From positions 248,001 to 312,000 of the forward strand of contig CM055744.1 in the NCBI GenBank assembly GCA_029465975.1: DNA of 64,000 bases. Direction: 5' to 3'. How positions within the stretch are numbered: position 1 is the stretch's first letter; each line of letters begins with the position of its first letter. The translations under genes were made by a program, and so were the position numbers. The notes beneath the pieces are model-generated. The model made no database searches, was not told where the DNA came from, and saw only the letters and a program-made list of their open reading frames with translations. Source of the stretch: Dallia pectoralis. Taxonomy: Eukaryota; Chordata; Actinopteri; Esociformes; Umbridae. Of this stretch, positions 29,989 to 40,581 are shown one piece after another.

Positions 29989-32379
29989 TCACATGTGTTT
30001 TTTTATAATTTGTATTTTCTGCTTGAATGAGTCATGATTGCGCGCTGGCATTTTTGCACTGAAGCAAAGGTCGACGTAGTGCTTGTACGCTGCCATTGAT
30101 GCACTTCCTCCATTCGCTGTAGTTGCTTGCTGTGCCATGTCGAGCTCTTTGGCAGACCAAAACAGTCGTGTGCTAGCTGGTAAGACCAGACTGGGTGTAT
30201 GACGAATAGTCTGTTCTTGCTGATTGTCATCATTTTGCTCTCCAAAGTCTTCTTCATTGTGATCTTGTTGTGGTTGTGTGTGCCAGATATGAGGCTTTAC
30301 CTGGTGCTGTGTGGTTTGAATAGGTCTTATTTTGAATGGTATTTCGTGGTGTAGACGCCATATTCTCAGTACCTTTGTTCTCGGTAAAAGGCACACGCTC
30401 TGTATCTGCAGCATTCGGAGTCTGGCCTGCTGGATGGGGAGCTCATGTTCAAGGGCTGTTAACTTTCGGTAGCACACAAAGATTCCCTGCTGTATCAAGG
30501 CTACACAGCTGAGAAATGTGCAGACGGTAAGCAGTTGTTGCTGGCTCAGATTATTTCTCACTCCAGCCAGATGCTCCAGCACTGCTTGCATCCATGGCAT
30601 TCCGTTTTCTTTGGCGGCGGCTAAATTTCTTTCATAGGTCAGCCCTCTGCTAGTCAATTGGACCACAACATCTGCTTGCAAAGCAGCTGCTTCAGCTTGC
30701 AGCGTTGGGGTCTGCTGCGGCGCGACAACATTCCAGTAGTCCCGTTTGTTCCAAGTCAACTTTGCATTGCGACTTTCGTCGTGGACCTTAATTGCAGGGA
30801 AAAAAGTGATAGCCAGGGATGTCAACGCACAATCTAGGATGTCTCTGAGCGGCTTACCAGATGCCTCCAGGAGAGCGGCTGCCCTTCCATATGTGGATGG
30901 GTATGAGAACATTTTGACCTTGATCAGCTGTTCAACTAGCTGACCTGTGCTGATCATCCCAGTGCAGCGGCTGAAATGGGGTGGTTCCTTTCTGGCAAAA
31001 GCCTCAATTGAGAAGCGGTTGTCTTGCAGCAGATCTGAAAGGAGGACTCTTAACAGGAGTTTGCCTACGATGGGATATGCTGTCTCCACGTAGTCAGCGA
31101 AAGCAAATATTCGTAAGATTCTGGCCTTCTGCTTCTCATCTCCGGTCCAATACAAAAGCGGAGGGGGGGTGTCTTCCATAGTGGCAGAGTTGATGGGAGC
31201 TAAGCCTAGGATTCCCCTTTGCCAGGTCACACTTCTTTCTCTGTCAGTTGCCGGACCCAGGTTGGCAGCCAGAACAGAGTCATACTTGCTGGAGGGCTTT
31301 CCCCAAAAGAAGACTTCCAAGGAAATCTCAGCCTGAAAAGCAGTCCAGGATTCTGTGAACCGGCCTGTGCACTTGCCTGCGTCGAGTGATGCCTGCAACG
31401 TGTCACAGAGGTGGGTCGGCAGTTCCCTCATCAGTCCGGTGAAGGTGTTATCTCCTGGTGCTCCGCACTCCTCAAAAGGCAATAGCATAGGCTTCTGTTC
31501 AATCAGGGCGTGCAGCTTGTGAACATCAAAAAAGTCTATTTCGCTGACAGCATGGCACAACTGTTTTGCCCCAAGTAGCGTGACAACTTCGACTCTGGCG
31601 GCTACAAGCGTGTTCAACTTTCGTGTTTGCTCCCTCATGTGAAGTAAGTAGTCCTTGCTGCGGTGTGTCATGGCCCTTGTAGTCATGTGGTGCATAAGCC
31701 CACAGCAGACAATCTCGCCTGAAACAGGATGAGAGTGGTATGTACGCATCCGGTTGTGCGGAGTGTCTGCATAGAGCTGTATGAAAGTCAGTTGGTGTGA
31801 AAAAGCAGCAACTTGTCTGAGGCGGTTGTCAACGTCCATGCGGTTGCCATCCAGGTTGCTCTGAAAGTTCACAGCTTCCCTCAGGGACAGGGCAGAGAAC
31901 ATGGTACCCCGTGCTCCTACCAGCTCTTGGAGAGCGTACTTTGACCAAAAGTGGTGACGATCTCCAGACTTGGACATGATATCACAAGCACCGTGGATGC
32001 TGGCACTTTTAATCTTGCTGACTTCACAAAGATCGGTGAGATCCAGTGGTGACCTCTGCTTTTGTCCAAACTTTGTCAAAATGACAATGGGAATCAGGGA
32101 ATCGTTTAGCATTGTATTGGCCAGAGCATTGTCCATTAATTTTAGGAAAAAGTCCTGGTCCTGTTCAAGAACATTTATCCTGGACAAGTTGTACAGTGTG
32201 TTTTTTCGCACTGTTGGCCGCAACATATCATTGTAGGGAAGGTTTTCCAACAACATGGACAGTTGCCTGTGTACTTTGACAAAATATTCCAGAGCAGCTG
32301 TATCCATGATTGGTTGAAACTTCATCCTGGGTTGTCCATCTCTTTCGGCAGGTATCAAAGCGACGGTCAAGCTCCATCC
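29989..32379 (-). CDS. Main exon of an unrecognised multi-exon gene (~795 residues)
   Basis: A long frame on the minus strand. The upstream ACATCACAG acceptor at 32380 places the exon start at GWSLTV, in phase with the donor of the exon ending at 32557. The product is mostly helical-looking and soluble, with no signal or membrane segment. It has a histidine-rich middle (HHMTTRAMTHRSKDYLLHMR), a proline/tryptophan block (PPPLLYWTGDEKQKARILRI) and a glutamine-rich low-complexity stretch before a C-terminal ALKELDMAQQ-like region. I recognise no family. The frame ends in an A7 run at about 29998-30004; the next frame stays open to a GTAAG donor at about 29928, so an indel may have cut it short. 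It could be a cellular orphan or a gene of an undescribed element. Confidence 0.6.
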   Translation of the reverse strand, partial: GWSLTVALIPAERDGQPRMKFQPIMDTAALEYFVKVHRQLSMLLENLPYNDMLRPTVRKNTLYNLSRINVLEQDQDFFLKLMDNALANTMLNDSLIPIVILTKFGQKQRSPLDLTDLCEVSKIKSASIHGACDIMSKSGDRHHFWSKYALQELVGARGTMFSALSLREAVNFQSNLDGNRMDVDNRLRQVAAFSHQLTFIQLYADTPHNRMRTYHSHPVSGEIVCCGLMHHMTTRAMTHRSKDYLLHMREQTRKLNTLVAARVEVVTLLGAKQLCHAVSEIDFFDVHKLHALIEQKPMLLPFEECGAPGDNTFTGLMRELPTHLCDTLQASLDAGKCTGRFTESWTAFQAEISLEVFFWGKPSSKYDSVLAANLGPATDRERSVTWQRGILGLAPINSATMEDTPPPLLYWTGDEKQKARILRIFAFADYVETAYPIVGKLLLRVLLSDLLQDNRFSIEAFARKEPPHFSRCTGMISTGQLVEQLIKVKMFSYPSTYGRAAALLEASGKPLRDILDCALTSLAITFFPAIKVHDESRNAKLTWNKRDYWNVVAPQQTPTLQAEAAALQADVVVQLTSRGLTYERNLAAAKENGMPWMQAVLEHLAGVRNNLSQQQLLTVCTFLSCVALIQQGIFVCYRKLTALEHELPIQQARLRMLQIQSVCLLPRTKVLRIWRLHHEIPFKIRPIQTTQHQVKPHIWHTQPQQDHNEEDFGEQNDDNQQEQTIRHTPSLVLPASTRLFWSAKELDMAQQATTANGGSASMAAYKHYVDLCFSAKMPARNHDSFKQKIQIIKKHM

Positions 32380-32556
32380 CTGTGATGTGTTCAGCAAAAG
32401 AAAGCATGGAAGGGTTAATATTTCAACATGAAATGATTACCGGTACATTCACCCTGGCCTGCACTGTTAGCAGTTGCTATACAACATACATTTCTTAAAA
32501 GGTGTAACTGCCTTTGAATGGTATCACACACAAACATAGACAGTAGTGTGAATTAC

Positions 32557-35125
32557 CTGTGATTCAGCCAGTTTAATCACTCTAGAGTGCACCAGGCATG
32601 AGAAGCCCGTAGCAGAGTAGATATGGTTGTTGCAAAAATGCTTTTTGAAAAGATGAAATGCTGGCTTTAATTTCATCTTGGTCGGTTTCTCAAATGAGAC
32701 ATAGTTTAGGGGCATTTTTATAGCCGCTATCTCCAATAGCTCTACCACCACACCATCGATATCAAATCTGTATTCCAAAAAGTCATCTTGTTCCGATGTC
32801 GTCACCACAGATGGATGAACAGTGAGGTGTAGGTCCTGTCGTCATCAAGGAATTCTTTAACTCCACCAAACTGACTGCGTAGATGCACAAGGTTACTTGT
32901 GTTTTCTTTTGCTGTTATGGTGTATTTAGAGTTGTCAGAACGTGCGTCTGTCCTGCGTATAAGTGAAAAATATGGTTAATAGAAGCAATAGCAAGTTAGA
33001 TGCGATAAATTCTCGTCAATACATATATTTCCCAAATTTGTCAATTCAATTGTGATCATTGGCCACTCTCTATGTAAGCCTATATGGTGTAATTAACGTG
33101 GCTGACAAAATACCTGTTTTCTGTGGAATCCTCCATGAAAGCACGAGTATCAGGTGTAGGCTGGTCAAGACGCTCTGGTGCATTGCTCACCTAGAACAAA
33201 ATGAATGTAAGGGAGACAATCCATACTGAGACCCATACTGAGTAACGCGGTATGCTTTTGTTTTAAATGCTTACCATTTCCTGTGGTGCAAACAGGTTGT
33301 CTAGAGGGGTCACTGTATTTAGAATCCCTGGTGGAACAGGAACAGCTTCACCAGTAGCAGCTTGATGAATACTGCTGGGATCTGTCTGTTGACGTACTGT
33401 GAAATGTGAAATGGGGCACAACGAGGTACATGATTTTCAATTAATGGTACGCACACATAAAAACACCCTGAGCAAGGAAACATCATGTTCACTATCCTTC
33501 AGCAAACATAAACAGTTAATTACCTTCCTGCGTTCCTTCAATGAATTAAAGCATTGCCCTGCATGTGTTTTTGACATTTTGTTATGGCAGTGTAACAAAG
33601 AGATTTTATATGGAAGAGGCAATTCAATTACCTGTGTTGGTATGTTAGTAGGCTGCTCAAAATTTGTCTGCGTCATCGCTTTGCATTGCTGTGAATGGAA
33701 GTTATACAGTATGGGCTTATTTAATACACATTTGTATTTCAAACAATTATGCAAGATGTTTTTACAAATGTATTGTAGATGAAGATCTAACCCTTCTATG
33801 CCATCGGATCAAAATGGCCCTGAGGCCTGCTGTTCAATGGAGTGTATTTTTATTATGACCCAGAGGACAACACAAGGGTTTTAAACAACATTGACAGCCA
33901 AGGTTGCATTCAAAAGAACTTTAAATGATATATTTGACAACACATTAACGACCACCCACTTGCGTAACCAATTAAAGTAATACAATTAAATAAAACATCA
34001 ATATCACGCCTTGTATCAGATATTTTATTCATTTCTCATGCACAATATCAGTTAATAATGTATTAACTATTTATATTATAAAATGTATTACATGACTCTA
34101 AAGTAATAAAATTGACAATTTCGATATTAACTGAATTGTGTTGAATTTAACCTTTCCCCCGTACACGGTGTGACAGAATGCAACTTTAATGCTTTTCAAA
34201 CAATCCCTGCGCCATGTAAATTTGCTAAACGTAAACAAATATTATAACCTATATATTACTTTAAATTTGTCATTAAGAAGTGTAAAATATTTGTTCTAAC
34301 AAATTAGAAACATGTAAACTATACGCATAAAAAGCATGTTTGCAAATACTGAAAATCGGCAGAAGATAACTCACTCCGGAAGAATGGCCATTTACATGCC
34401 AGTAGTATTATACTCTTAGCATTTGTGTATTTATTTAGCCTACAATGAAGACACTGCTTTTATTTTTAGAACTTTGACTGAAACAGCATTTGCAGGAACC
34501 ATTCCGTCGATAAGCGGATCGACGCTATAATTGTTATCGATAACCCCACTGTACTGTTGTCGTTTTTAAGCACTATAGCACAAATAGATAACTCAGTTTA
34601 AAAACAAATGAATATTATAATACAATTTTAGAATAACCTACTTGGTTCCAGAAAGTAGAGTAACCAATTAATGTAGGCTAATACAATAAATAGAACATCC
34701 ATATCAGGCCTTCAATATTTTATTCATTTCTCATGCACATTCTCAGTTAATAACGACTGATGTACTGTTTATATTATCACATGTATTACATGACCATAAA
34801 GTAATGAAACAGACAATTTCGATATTAACTGAATTGTAGTGTTCAATTAAGCTTTCACCCGTATATGGTTACACGGCGGGACGGAATGCATGCACTAGCC
34901 CAAATAGATTAGTTATCACTAGTTAAAAAAACGAATGAAAAGTATAATAACATTTCAGAATAACCTACCTGGTTCCGGCACAAGTAGTAAGATTCTATTG
35001 CTGGACAATTGGAAATCCGAGCGATACCGCTCCCGCAGACTAAGAAATTCCCTTCTTATGGAGTTGATTTCCAAGAGTAACTCCGTTTGTATTTCTTCAA
35101 AACGTGCCATGATAGTTTGATCCAT
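32557..35125 (-). CDS. Upstream exons of the unrecognised minus-strand gene
   Basis: Deduced exons with GT..AG borders, 5' to 3' on the minus strand. Exon 1, 35125-34969, starts MDQTIMARFEEIQTELLLEI, an amphipathic helix rich in E, R and L. A short exon ends at 33632 (TNIPTQ). Next is one ending FAPQEM near 33273. Then comes VSNAPERLDQPTPDTRAFME at about 33191-33115, then an exon from 32954 leading into LVHLRSQFGGVKEFLDDD. From about 32830 the likely frame changes by one base to EQDDFLEYRFDIDG and continues to the donor at 32557. Phases of the other junctions agree if acceptors are chosen with care. The one-base break near 32830 may be a sequence error or a disabling mutation. A ~690 bp duplication lies in intron 1. 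Confidence 0.45.
33965..34885. repeat. Imperfect tandem duplication inside intron
   Basis: About 235 bp at 33965-34200 recurs at 34665-34885. Both have ATTTTATTCATTTCTCATGC, ACAATTTCGATATTAACTGA and an adjacent CCCGTA-ACGG segment. Between them, 34500-34550 has CGATAAGCGGATCGA/TTATCGATAA, similar to hAT subterminal motifs at 5400-5460. Confidence 0.75.
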
Positions 35126-35427
35126 ATTTTCTCTGCAGTTAAAATCTGTACAAAAATCTAAAACACGGTCTTGGACTATGCAAGCATGCAAGCGTTGGGC
35201 AAGGTACATAGAAATGAGCTTTAAATAGGTTGATCAAATTCAATGCCATGAAACGGAGAGTGAGCCCCGCCCCTCGGACAGTGAGCCCCTTGAGATAACC
35301 TATACGGCTTAGTCGCGAATACGAAGCTATAGTGCCCCAATAGCCTATTTGCAAAACGTGTTTTCTACCAATTTATATATATATATTTAGTTACTTGGAA
35401 TTAAAACTAAACTTCTCAGACGTTTAA

Positions 35428-37151
35428 CCCTGTAAGACCCAAATATAGAAAAACCTAAAAAAAATATTTTACCTTTCAGATGTTGTTGTAGAAGGCCTTT
35501 GATGCAGAAATTAAAGAGTTTTTAGAAAAAAAATGTTTATGTCCGTTTTTAGAGAAATGTTATTGTATTGTAATATTGCAACATTGGGCTTAGCTGGGAG
35601 CCGAATTTCTGTATTTGTACTCACATTGTCTGAACAACAATTCAGAACAACTAAGGGTTCATTTGCAGGTTTGATTGCTTACTTAGCCCTATAAATGTAT
35701 ATAACATTAATAATAATCACACATTAGTCATATTTTTTATGAAGTCATTTATTTAAAAGAAAATATTACATAAAACTCTTGCTTTTTCTAGCAACTTCTC
35801 CATTCCTTTTTTTCTTTTCATGACTGACTTATTGGTTGTGAATGTTCCAGAAACAGTTATTGGCCTCTGAAAAGCAAAGGCGAACATCACACTTGCTGGA
35901 TTGCGTGTTGGTGTATCCTTTATCGTGTTGGGACTGATGAAATCTTTTGTTTGTTTGTTTGTGTGTTTGTTTGTTTTCGGCTTGTTGCCCACGTAATTCT
36001 AAGCTGGACAGTCTGTGGGTGGTTGGTTTTCTTTGTCCACTTGTTGACAGACATCTTCATCTGAGTCTTCAGCTCTCTCATCAGTGTCATTGAGTTCCAT
36101 CTCAACTTCACTCTCCCCATTTTGGTTGATATCAATCACATCCTGCACACTGTATCGAGGCTCTCTCCTTGCTGGCGGCATTCTGAAAATAAAATATCAA
36201 TTAATTAACATGTATAAATATGCTTTTTATATTATAGTACACAACCTGAAGTAATAGGGTGGTGGACCAAGTGCTCAGGGTACACATGTTTTCCAGGCAG
36301 ACATACTGTCTGCTTATTGTAATGGATTATATGCTCTCTCCTTATCATGCTAAATGAAACATGCATCCCAATCACCAGCCATTTAGTCACACAATACTGC
36401 CTTGACATAGCAATACTGCTGCTTATGCTCTCTAATTGTCATACTGAAAGGAAAACATGCATACCCCCACTTACATCCACACCCCACATTCAGGAACATT
36501 CTCACCTTTCCCAGAAATGAATTGTCTGTTTATATCCTCTGGAATGTTAGGTCAGTCGGATCAAATTAACTACATTTTTTAGAGATAAAACTTTTAAATC
36601 AGTCAAATTTGACCAGAACACAACACAAGGGTAGAATGTATACTGTCAATATATAAAAAAAGTAATCTGTTTCAGTGGTGTAGTAGAGGGTATAACCTGT
36701 TTAAACCTGTTTGAGCCCAATACAACAAGCCTGCTATTTTGACTATACACTCACCCAATGTTGTATAATTGCAACCTCTAAATGGAATTTGATGCATATA
36801 TTCCAAAATAACTACATATGTACATTCTCTAGACATTATAATAACAACCAAAATATAATATATAAAACTATAATATATAAAACACATTTTACTTACTTGA
36901 ACCTGATGAATCCAGTCCAATGAAAAAAGTAGATGTTGTTCAAAGGAAACCTTGAGAGGTTAGTGAGTTCATGGCCGTAAAGCGTGACTTATAAACAAAT
37001 TTACTATCAAAAAACATTGTGAGACTGAACATTATAGGACCCAATGACTATGTAAATGTGGTAAAAAAAAAATAAGATACAAAATAACAGAGTGCTTTTA
37101 AGGATGGCTAAAGGATAACGTTGTAATTTTACAACAAGGGGTGTTACAGGG
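35428..37151 (-). mobile_element. Non-autonomous piggyBac-like element, 1724 bp
   Basis: Left end CCCTGTAAGACCC preceded by TTAA (35424-35427). The right end, read inward, is CCCTGTAACACCCC, with TCAA outside (37152-37155), one change from TTAA. The TTAA target and CCCTGTAA-type ends fit piggyBac. The interior holds only a short N-terminal transposase-like frame on the minus strand, and no catalytic DDD core, so it cannot move on its own. It sits just upstream of the first exon of the minus-strand gene. Confidence 0.75.
35999..36181 (-). pseudogene. piggyBac transposase N-terminus remnant
   Basis: A 60-codon frame starting MPPARREPRYSVQDVID and rich in acidic residues (DTDERAEDSDEDV), like the acidic N-terminus of PGBD4-type piggyBac transposases. 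It stops before any DDE_Tnp_1_7 domain. Only the leader region survives in this deleted element. Confidence 0.55.
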
Positions 37152-37155
37152 TCAA

Positions 37156-37839
37156 ACTGCCCTAAAACTTACACCATCTCAGGTCACACTGCCGGTCAAT
37201 CCCCCCCCCAGATAAATGCCTGTATTTCGTGGCCGCCGTAAAACCATTAGATTAACAATAGGATGGTAAGCCAGCAATTGGCCAAACTCCCCCACTTTTC
37301 CGGACACTTCACACAATTTCTCCGGGGGGGGGATGTCCTTGTACTTACACCTTAGGCCTACTCTAAGTTGCTAAGCGTTGGCTATGACTGAAGTGTAATG
37401 TAAATTAATAGCAGCCCTAGGTGCCAGAATGTAATGAATAACCATCTAAGGCTGACCCCGCCTGTTTTTTTCGGTGTCTTGTTTTTAAATTTTTGTACAT
37501 TACTATCCCTCTACCCCCTCAGTCCTTTAATAATTTATATTGTTTATTCATATGTTGTATGTAAGCACCTTCCTGCCTATTAAACACTTTTCTGATTCTG
37601 ATTGGGAACCTTCCACACCACACAGCCTAAGCCTCCGCAGCGCCCATATGCATTCCACAAAATAATTTATTCAATTGCACCCTTAATCAAGACCATTGTT
37701 GTACATATTCCATTCCCTTTTAACAGTGTGCACACAACATATGCTTAATGCATGAATAGGATATCAGAATAGTAGATTAACAATATTGTACTGCCAGCAT
37801 TTCGTCAAAGCCCCACAAAACAATGGAATCCAAATGGAA
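37156..37839. other. Intergenic, no gene seen
   Basis: Contains two C- or G-rich homopolymer runs near 37201 and 37325 and a GATTCTGATTGGG tail-like piece near 37594. Nothing coding. Confidence 0.4.
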
Positions 37840-38915
37840 TCCTTCCATGACTTTTCCTAAATACGTGCATTTGACCTTGTCCCGTTTTCAGAATTGCAAA
37901 ATCACAAACCGAACACTATATAAAACTACTATTTACATGTTTTTTGATACCTAAACCCTCCTGTCGACATAACCCCACGCCGCTGGGCGTTGGTACCCAA
38001 GAGGGGCTAATTGCGGTACCCACACCGATCACACCTCACTGAGCTTATGACGTCAATGGTTGAAGGGCCATACGCAGACAAAAGACTGCGAGATGCACAC
38101 AATTATAGATTGGCTTGGTTGAATTTGAATGAACTAGAAAAAAGAGGTACGTTTTTAAAGAAATATGTTTCACTAAATAAACAGAACGAATTCATCCAAT
38201 ACATCTATGTATACAGCCCATTCATTTTTTTAATGATTTATCAGTTCTATATGTGTCATGCGCCTATTGCACTCATGGTCCGATCTATATGAACCTGGAC
38301 TGGTTTTGGTCCGATCTATATGAAACTGGATATATGTAACGGATTAATTTGCTGCTGTCTCATGTGCAATCATAACAACACTAATGAACACTGTGCGCAA
38401 TGCAACCGGTTAGTTTGCGTGTCCTGCTCAGGCAGACAAAAGACTGGGAGATATATATGGATAATAGATTGATTGGGTTGGTTGAATTTGAATTCATTAG
38501 AAAATGGAGGTGCGTTTATAAAGAAATATACGTTTTACTCAATAAACAGAACGAAAATATAAAACGAAATAGATTAATGTATCTCCCGGGTAACAGCAGA
38601 ATACCCGACAGTGACCAATATACAAACTGGGTTGTAAAATACGTGTATTGTCTACAGTGCCTTAGTTACTGGACTGTAATTACTATAATACATTTTACAA
38701 ATGAAAATGATCGAATTATACACTGTAGCCATAATGTTTTTATTTCAAGAGTCTGTGTTGCAATATACGGCCAATCATGCGCAAATCATTTGATTGCGCG
38801 TCACTTGTGATCTAAAATGTTTTAGCATTTACTACATCAAAATAGGACATACAGTTGGATGGATTTTTCATTTATTCGATCTTTAGAAATTTTTATGTCA
38901 GCCTGTGCATTTTAA
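37840..38915 (+). repeat. Dispersed repeat, copy B
   Basis: The longer copy of the repeat at 21570-21970. It starts CCTTCCATGACTTTTCCTAAA and ends with the CGGCCAATCATGCGCAAATC to GATTTTTCATTTATTCGATC block. It contains an internal partial duplication: AGACAAAAGACTG with the following ~100 bp occurs near 38076 and 38436. The open frames at 38011-38292 and 38400-38810 belong to this duplication and look non-coding. Confidence 0.7.
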
Positions 38916-39079
38916 AATAATGGTTTTAATTGTGTATTGTATGGTTACATAAGACAATAAAAAACATACTATTTTAGTAAAATGTTTTACTTCATAATTC
39001 ACCCTAATTCATGTAATTCAGGATGATAACACAGTATCTGATCTGATCATCTGATGCTGTAGATGGATGGCAGGTTACT

Positions 39080-39458
39080 CAGTGAATGGATGGTGAAGCT
39101 GCGGATGAGAATGTAGGTGCTAATTGGTATGATTGGTATGATTCGCATGTTAATGACGCCAGCGGGCGCGGGGCTCTGGCGATTAAAGGAGTGAAAACAG
39201 CTCTGGCGCTTCTAGTGTTAAGGTAATAGACTATCAGGGTCCGATTTATTCGATGACAATCGGGGGGGGGGGGGCTATTGTTACATGTTGAGAGAGGAGG
39301 TACCTCCCCCAAACAGTTCAGCATATAGCGTGCATTTTACAATAATCTCAGTTGTTTGGAAAACGGGACCCTGGTCAAGAAGGCTCTGCACGGCTCTCAT
39401 TAGCCTACTGCTTGAATCGGATCTTAAAATACAACGAAACATCGAAAATGGATTCTGG
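39080..39458 (+). CDS. Promoter region and first coding exon of the SET gene
   Basis: ATG at 39448 gives MDSG and ends at the donor TCTGGGTAAGT (exon ends 39458). Joined in phase to the acceptor at 47431 it continues with DRRMPLVCIFCRK. The match in phase and the consensus donor support this as exon 1, separated from exon 2 by an intron now carrying a BEL/Pao element. Upstream, 39130-39200 is GC-rich with GACGCCAGCGGGCGCGGGGC, a plausible promoter, and 39260-39272 is a G run. The gene start lies about 4.3 kb from the start of the divergent minus-strand gene. Confidence 0.6.
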
Positions 39459-39503
39459 GTAAGTTTCAGTTAATACTACGGTTGGGGCTACTTCGTTGTT
39501 CAG

Positions 39504-39841
39504 TGTTGGTTCTTTGATCTTTATTGTAGGGCGGTTTTGACGCGTTGCTCTTTGTTTGATGTGTTTCATGAATAAATGGACGAACTCCGAATGTTGGAAT
39601 TATATTTTTGGCTTTATTTCGACCATAATTTAAACAGGATAGCATAAAACTTGAAGAACGTAAAGAATGGTCAAAAATCTATATGCCTTTTTCCTATTCA
39701 AACAACCAACCCGCAGCAAACTCTGGCGGGTGCTTAAATTAGATGTGCCAGGTGAGGGCAATCCCCCCTGGGCGTGTCCAATGTGATCTCAATCAACAAA
39801 CAATACAAAAAGAAACATAAATGATCCTTTTGGCTCTAACA
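39504..39841 (-). repeat. BEL/Pao 3' LTR
   Basis: 338 bp, direct copy of 46409-46747. A purine-rich TTAGGGGCCGG on the minus strand lies just before it, fitting a polypurine tract. Confidence 0.85.
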
Positions 39842-39956
39842 CACCGGCCCCTAATTGTTCTTGTGGGGAAAAAACACAAAACAATTAATCATATGAGACA
39901 AAATACAATCAGGTTATGTATGTCAGGTATGTGGAGTTCATGTTTGTTCTAAACTT

Positions 39957-40343
39957 TTACCTCTTATCGTCTGGAGCCTCTACCAAGAGGCATAGTTTTG
40001 TGATGGGTCGGCACATGATAGCATTTTTGACTGGGACTTGCCTAACAGTCCCAACCGAGTCCTGAGTGGCTTCAATCACTCTACCCATGATCCATGAGTT
40101 GCGCGGTGCAGTTTCGTCCACGACTAGAACAATGTCCCCTGGGACAAAGTTTCGTCTGCTCCTTACCCATGTGTGCCTCTCCTGTAACTCAGGCAGGTAC
40201 TCCTTGGTCCACCTTTTCCAAAACAGGTCCGCCATGTATTGTACCTGACGCCACCTCCGCCGGCTGTAACAATCATTCTGTTTGAACATACCTGGGGGAA
40301 TGGAAGGGTGTGTGCGAAGTTGCAGCAGGTGGTTAAGTGTCAA
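39957..40343 (-). pseudogene. BEL/Pao C-terminal DUF5641 domain
   Basis: A 128-codon frame with SRRRWRQVQYMADLFWKRW, HTWVRSRRNFVPGDIVLVV and RNSWIMGRVIEATQD, the SH3-like integrase tail of BEL/Pao pol. It ends 115 bp before the 3' LTR. Confidence 0.85.
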
Positions 40344-40581
40344 GGGTTCCAGATCATTGGGGTCATCAGAGGAGTTGGTGATGGGTCTATCGTTAATGAT
40401 TGCCTCAACCTCGCAGAACAGGGTATTGAAGTCCTTCGTCGTCCAATTGCTGTTGACTTAAAAGGCCACTGAGGACACGTCTGATTGTTCTGATCTGCCT
40501 TTCCCAAACCCCTCCGTGATGGGATGCATAGGGGGGGTTAAAAACCCACGAAATACCTTTTGTTAGCAGATTGTTTCCAAT

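Noticed and set aside
33399..33858. 127-codon plus-strand frame and neighbours
   Set aside because: Antisense to a probable exon of the minus-strand gene and otherwise intronic; no coding features.
38011..38810. Two plus-strand frames of 93 and 136 codons
   Set aside because: They lie within the dispersed repeat copy B and share an internal duplication; no known domain.
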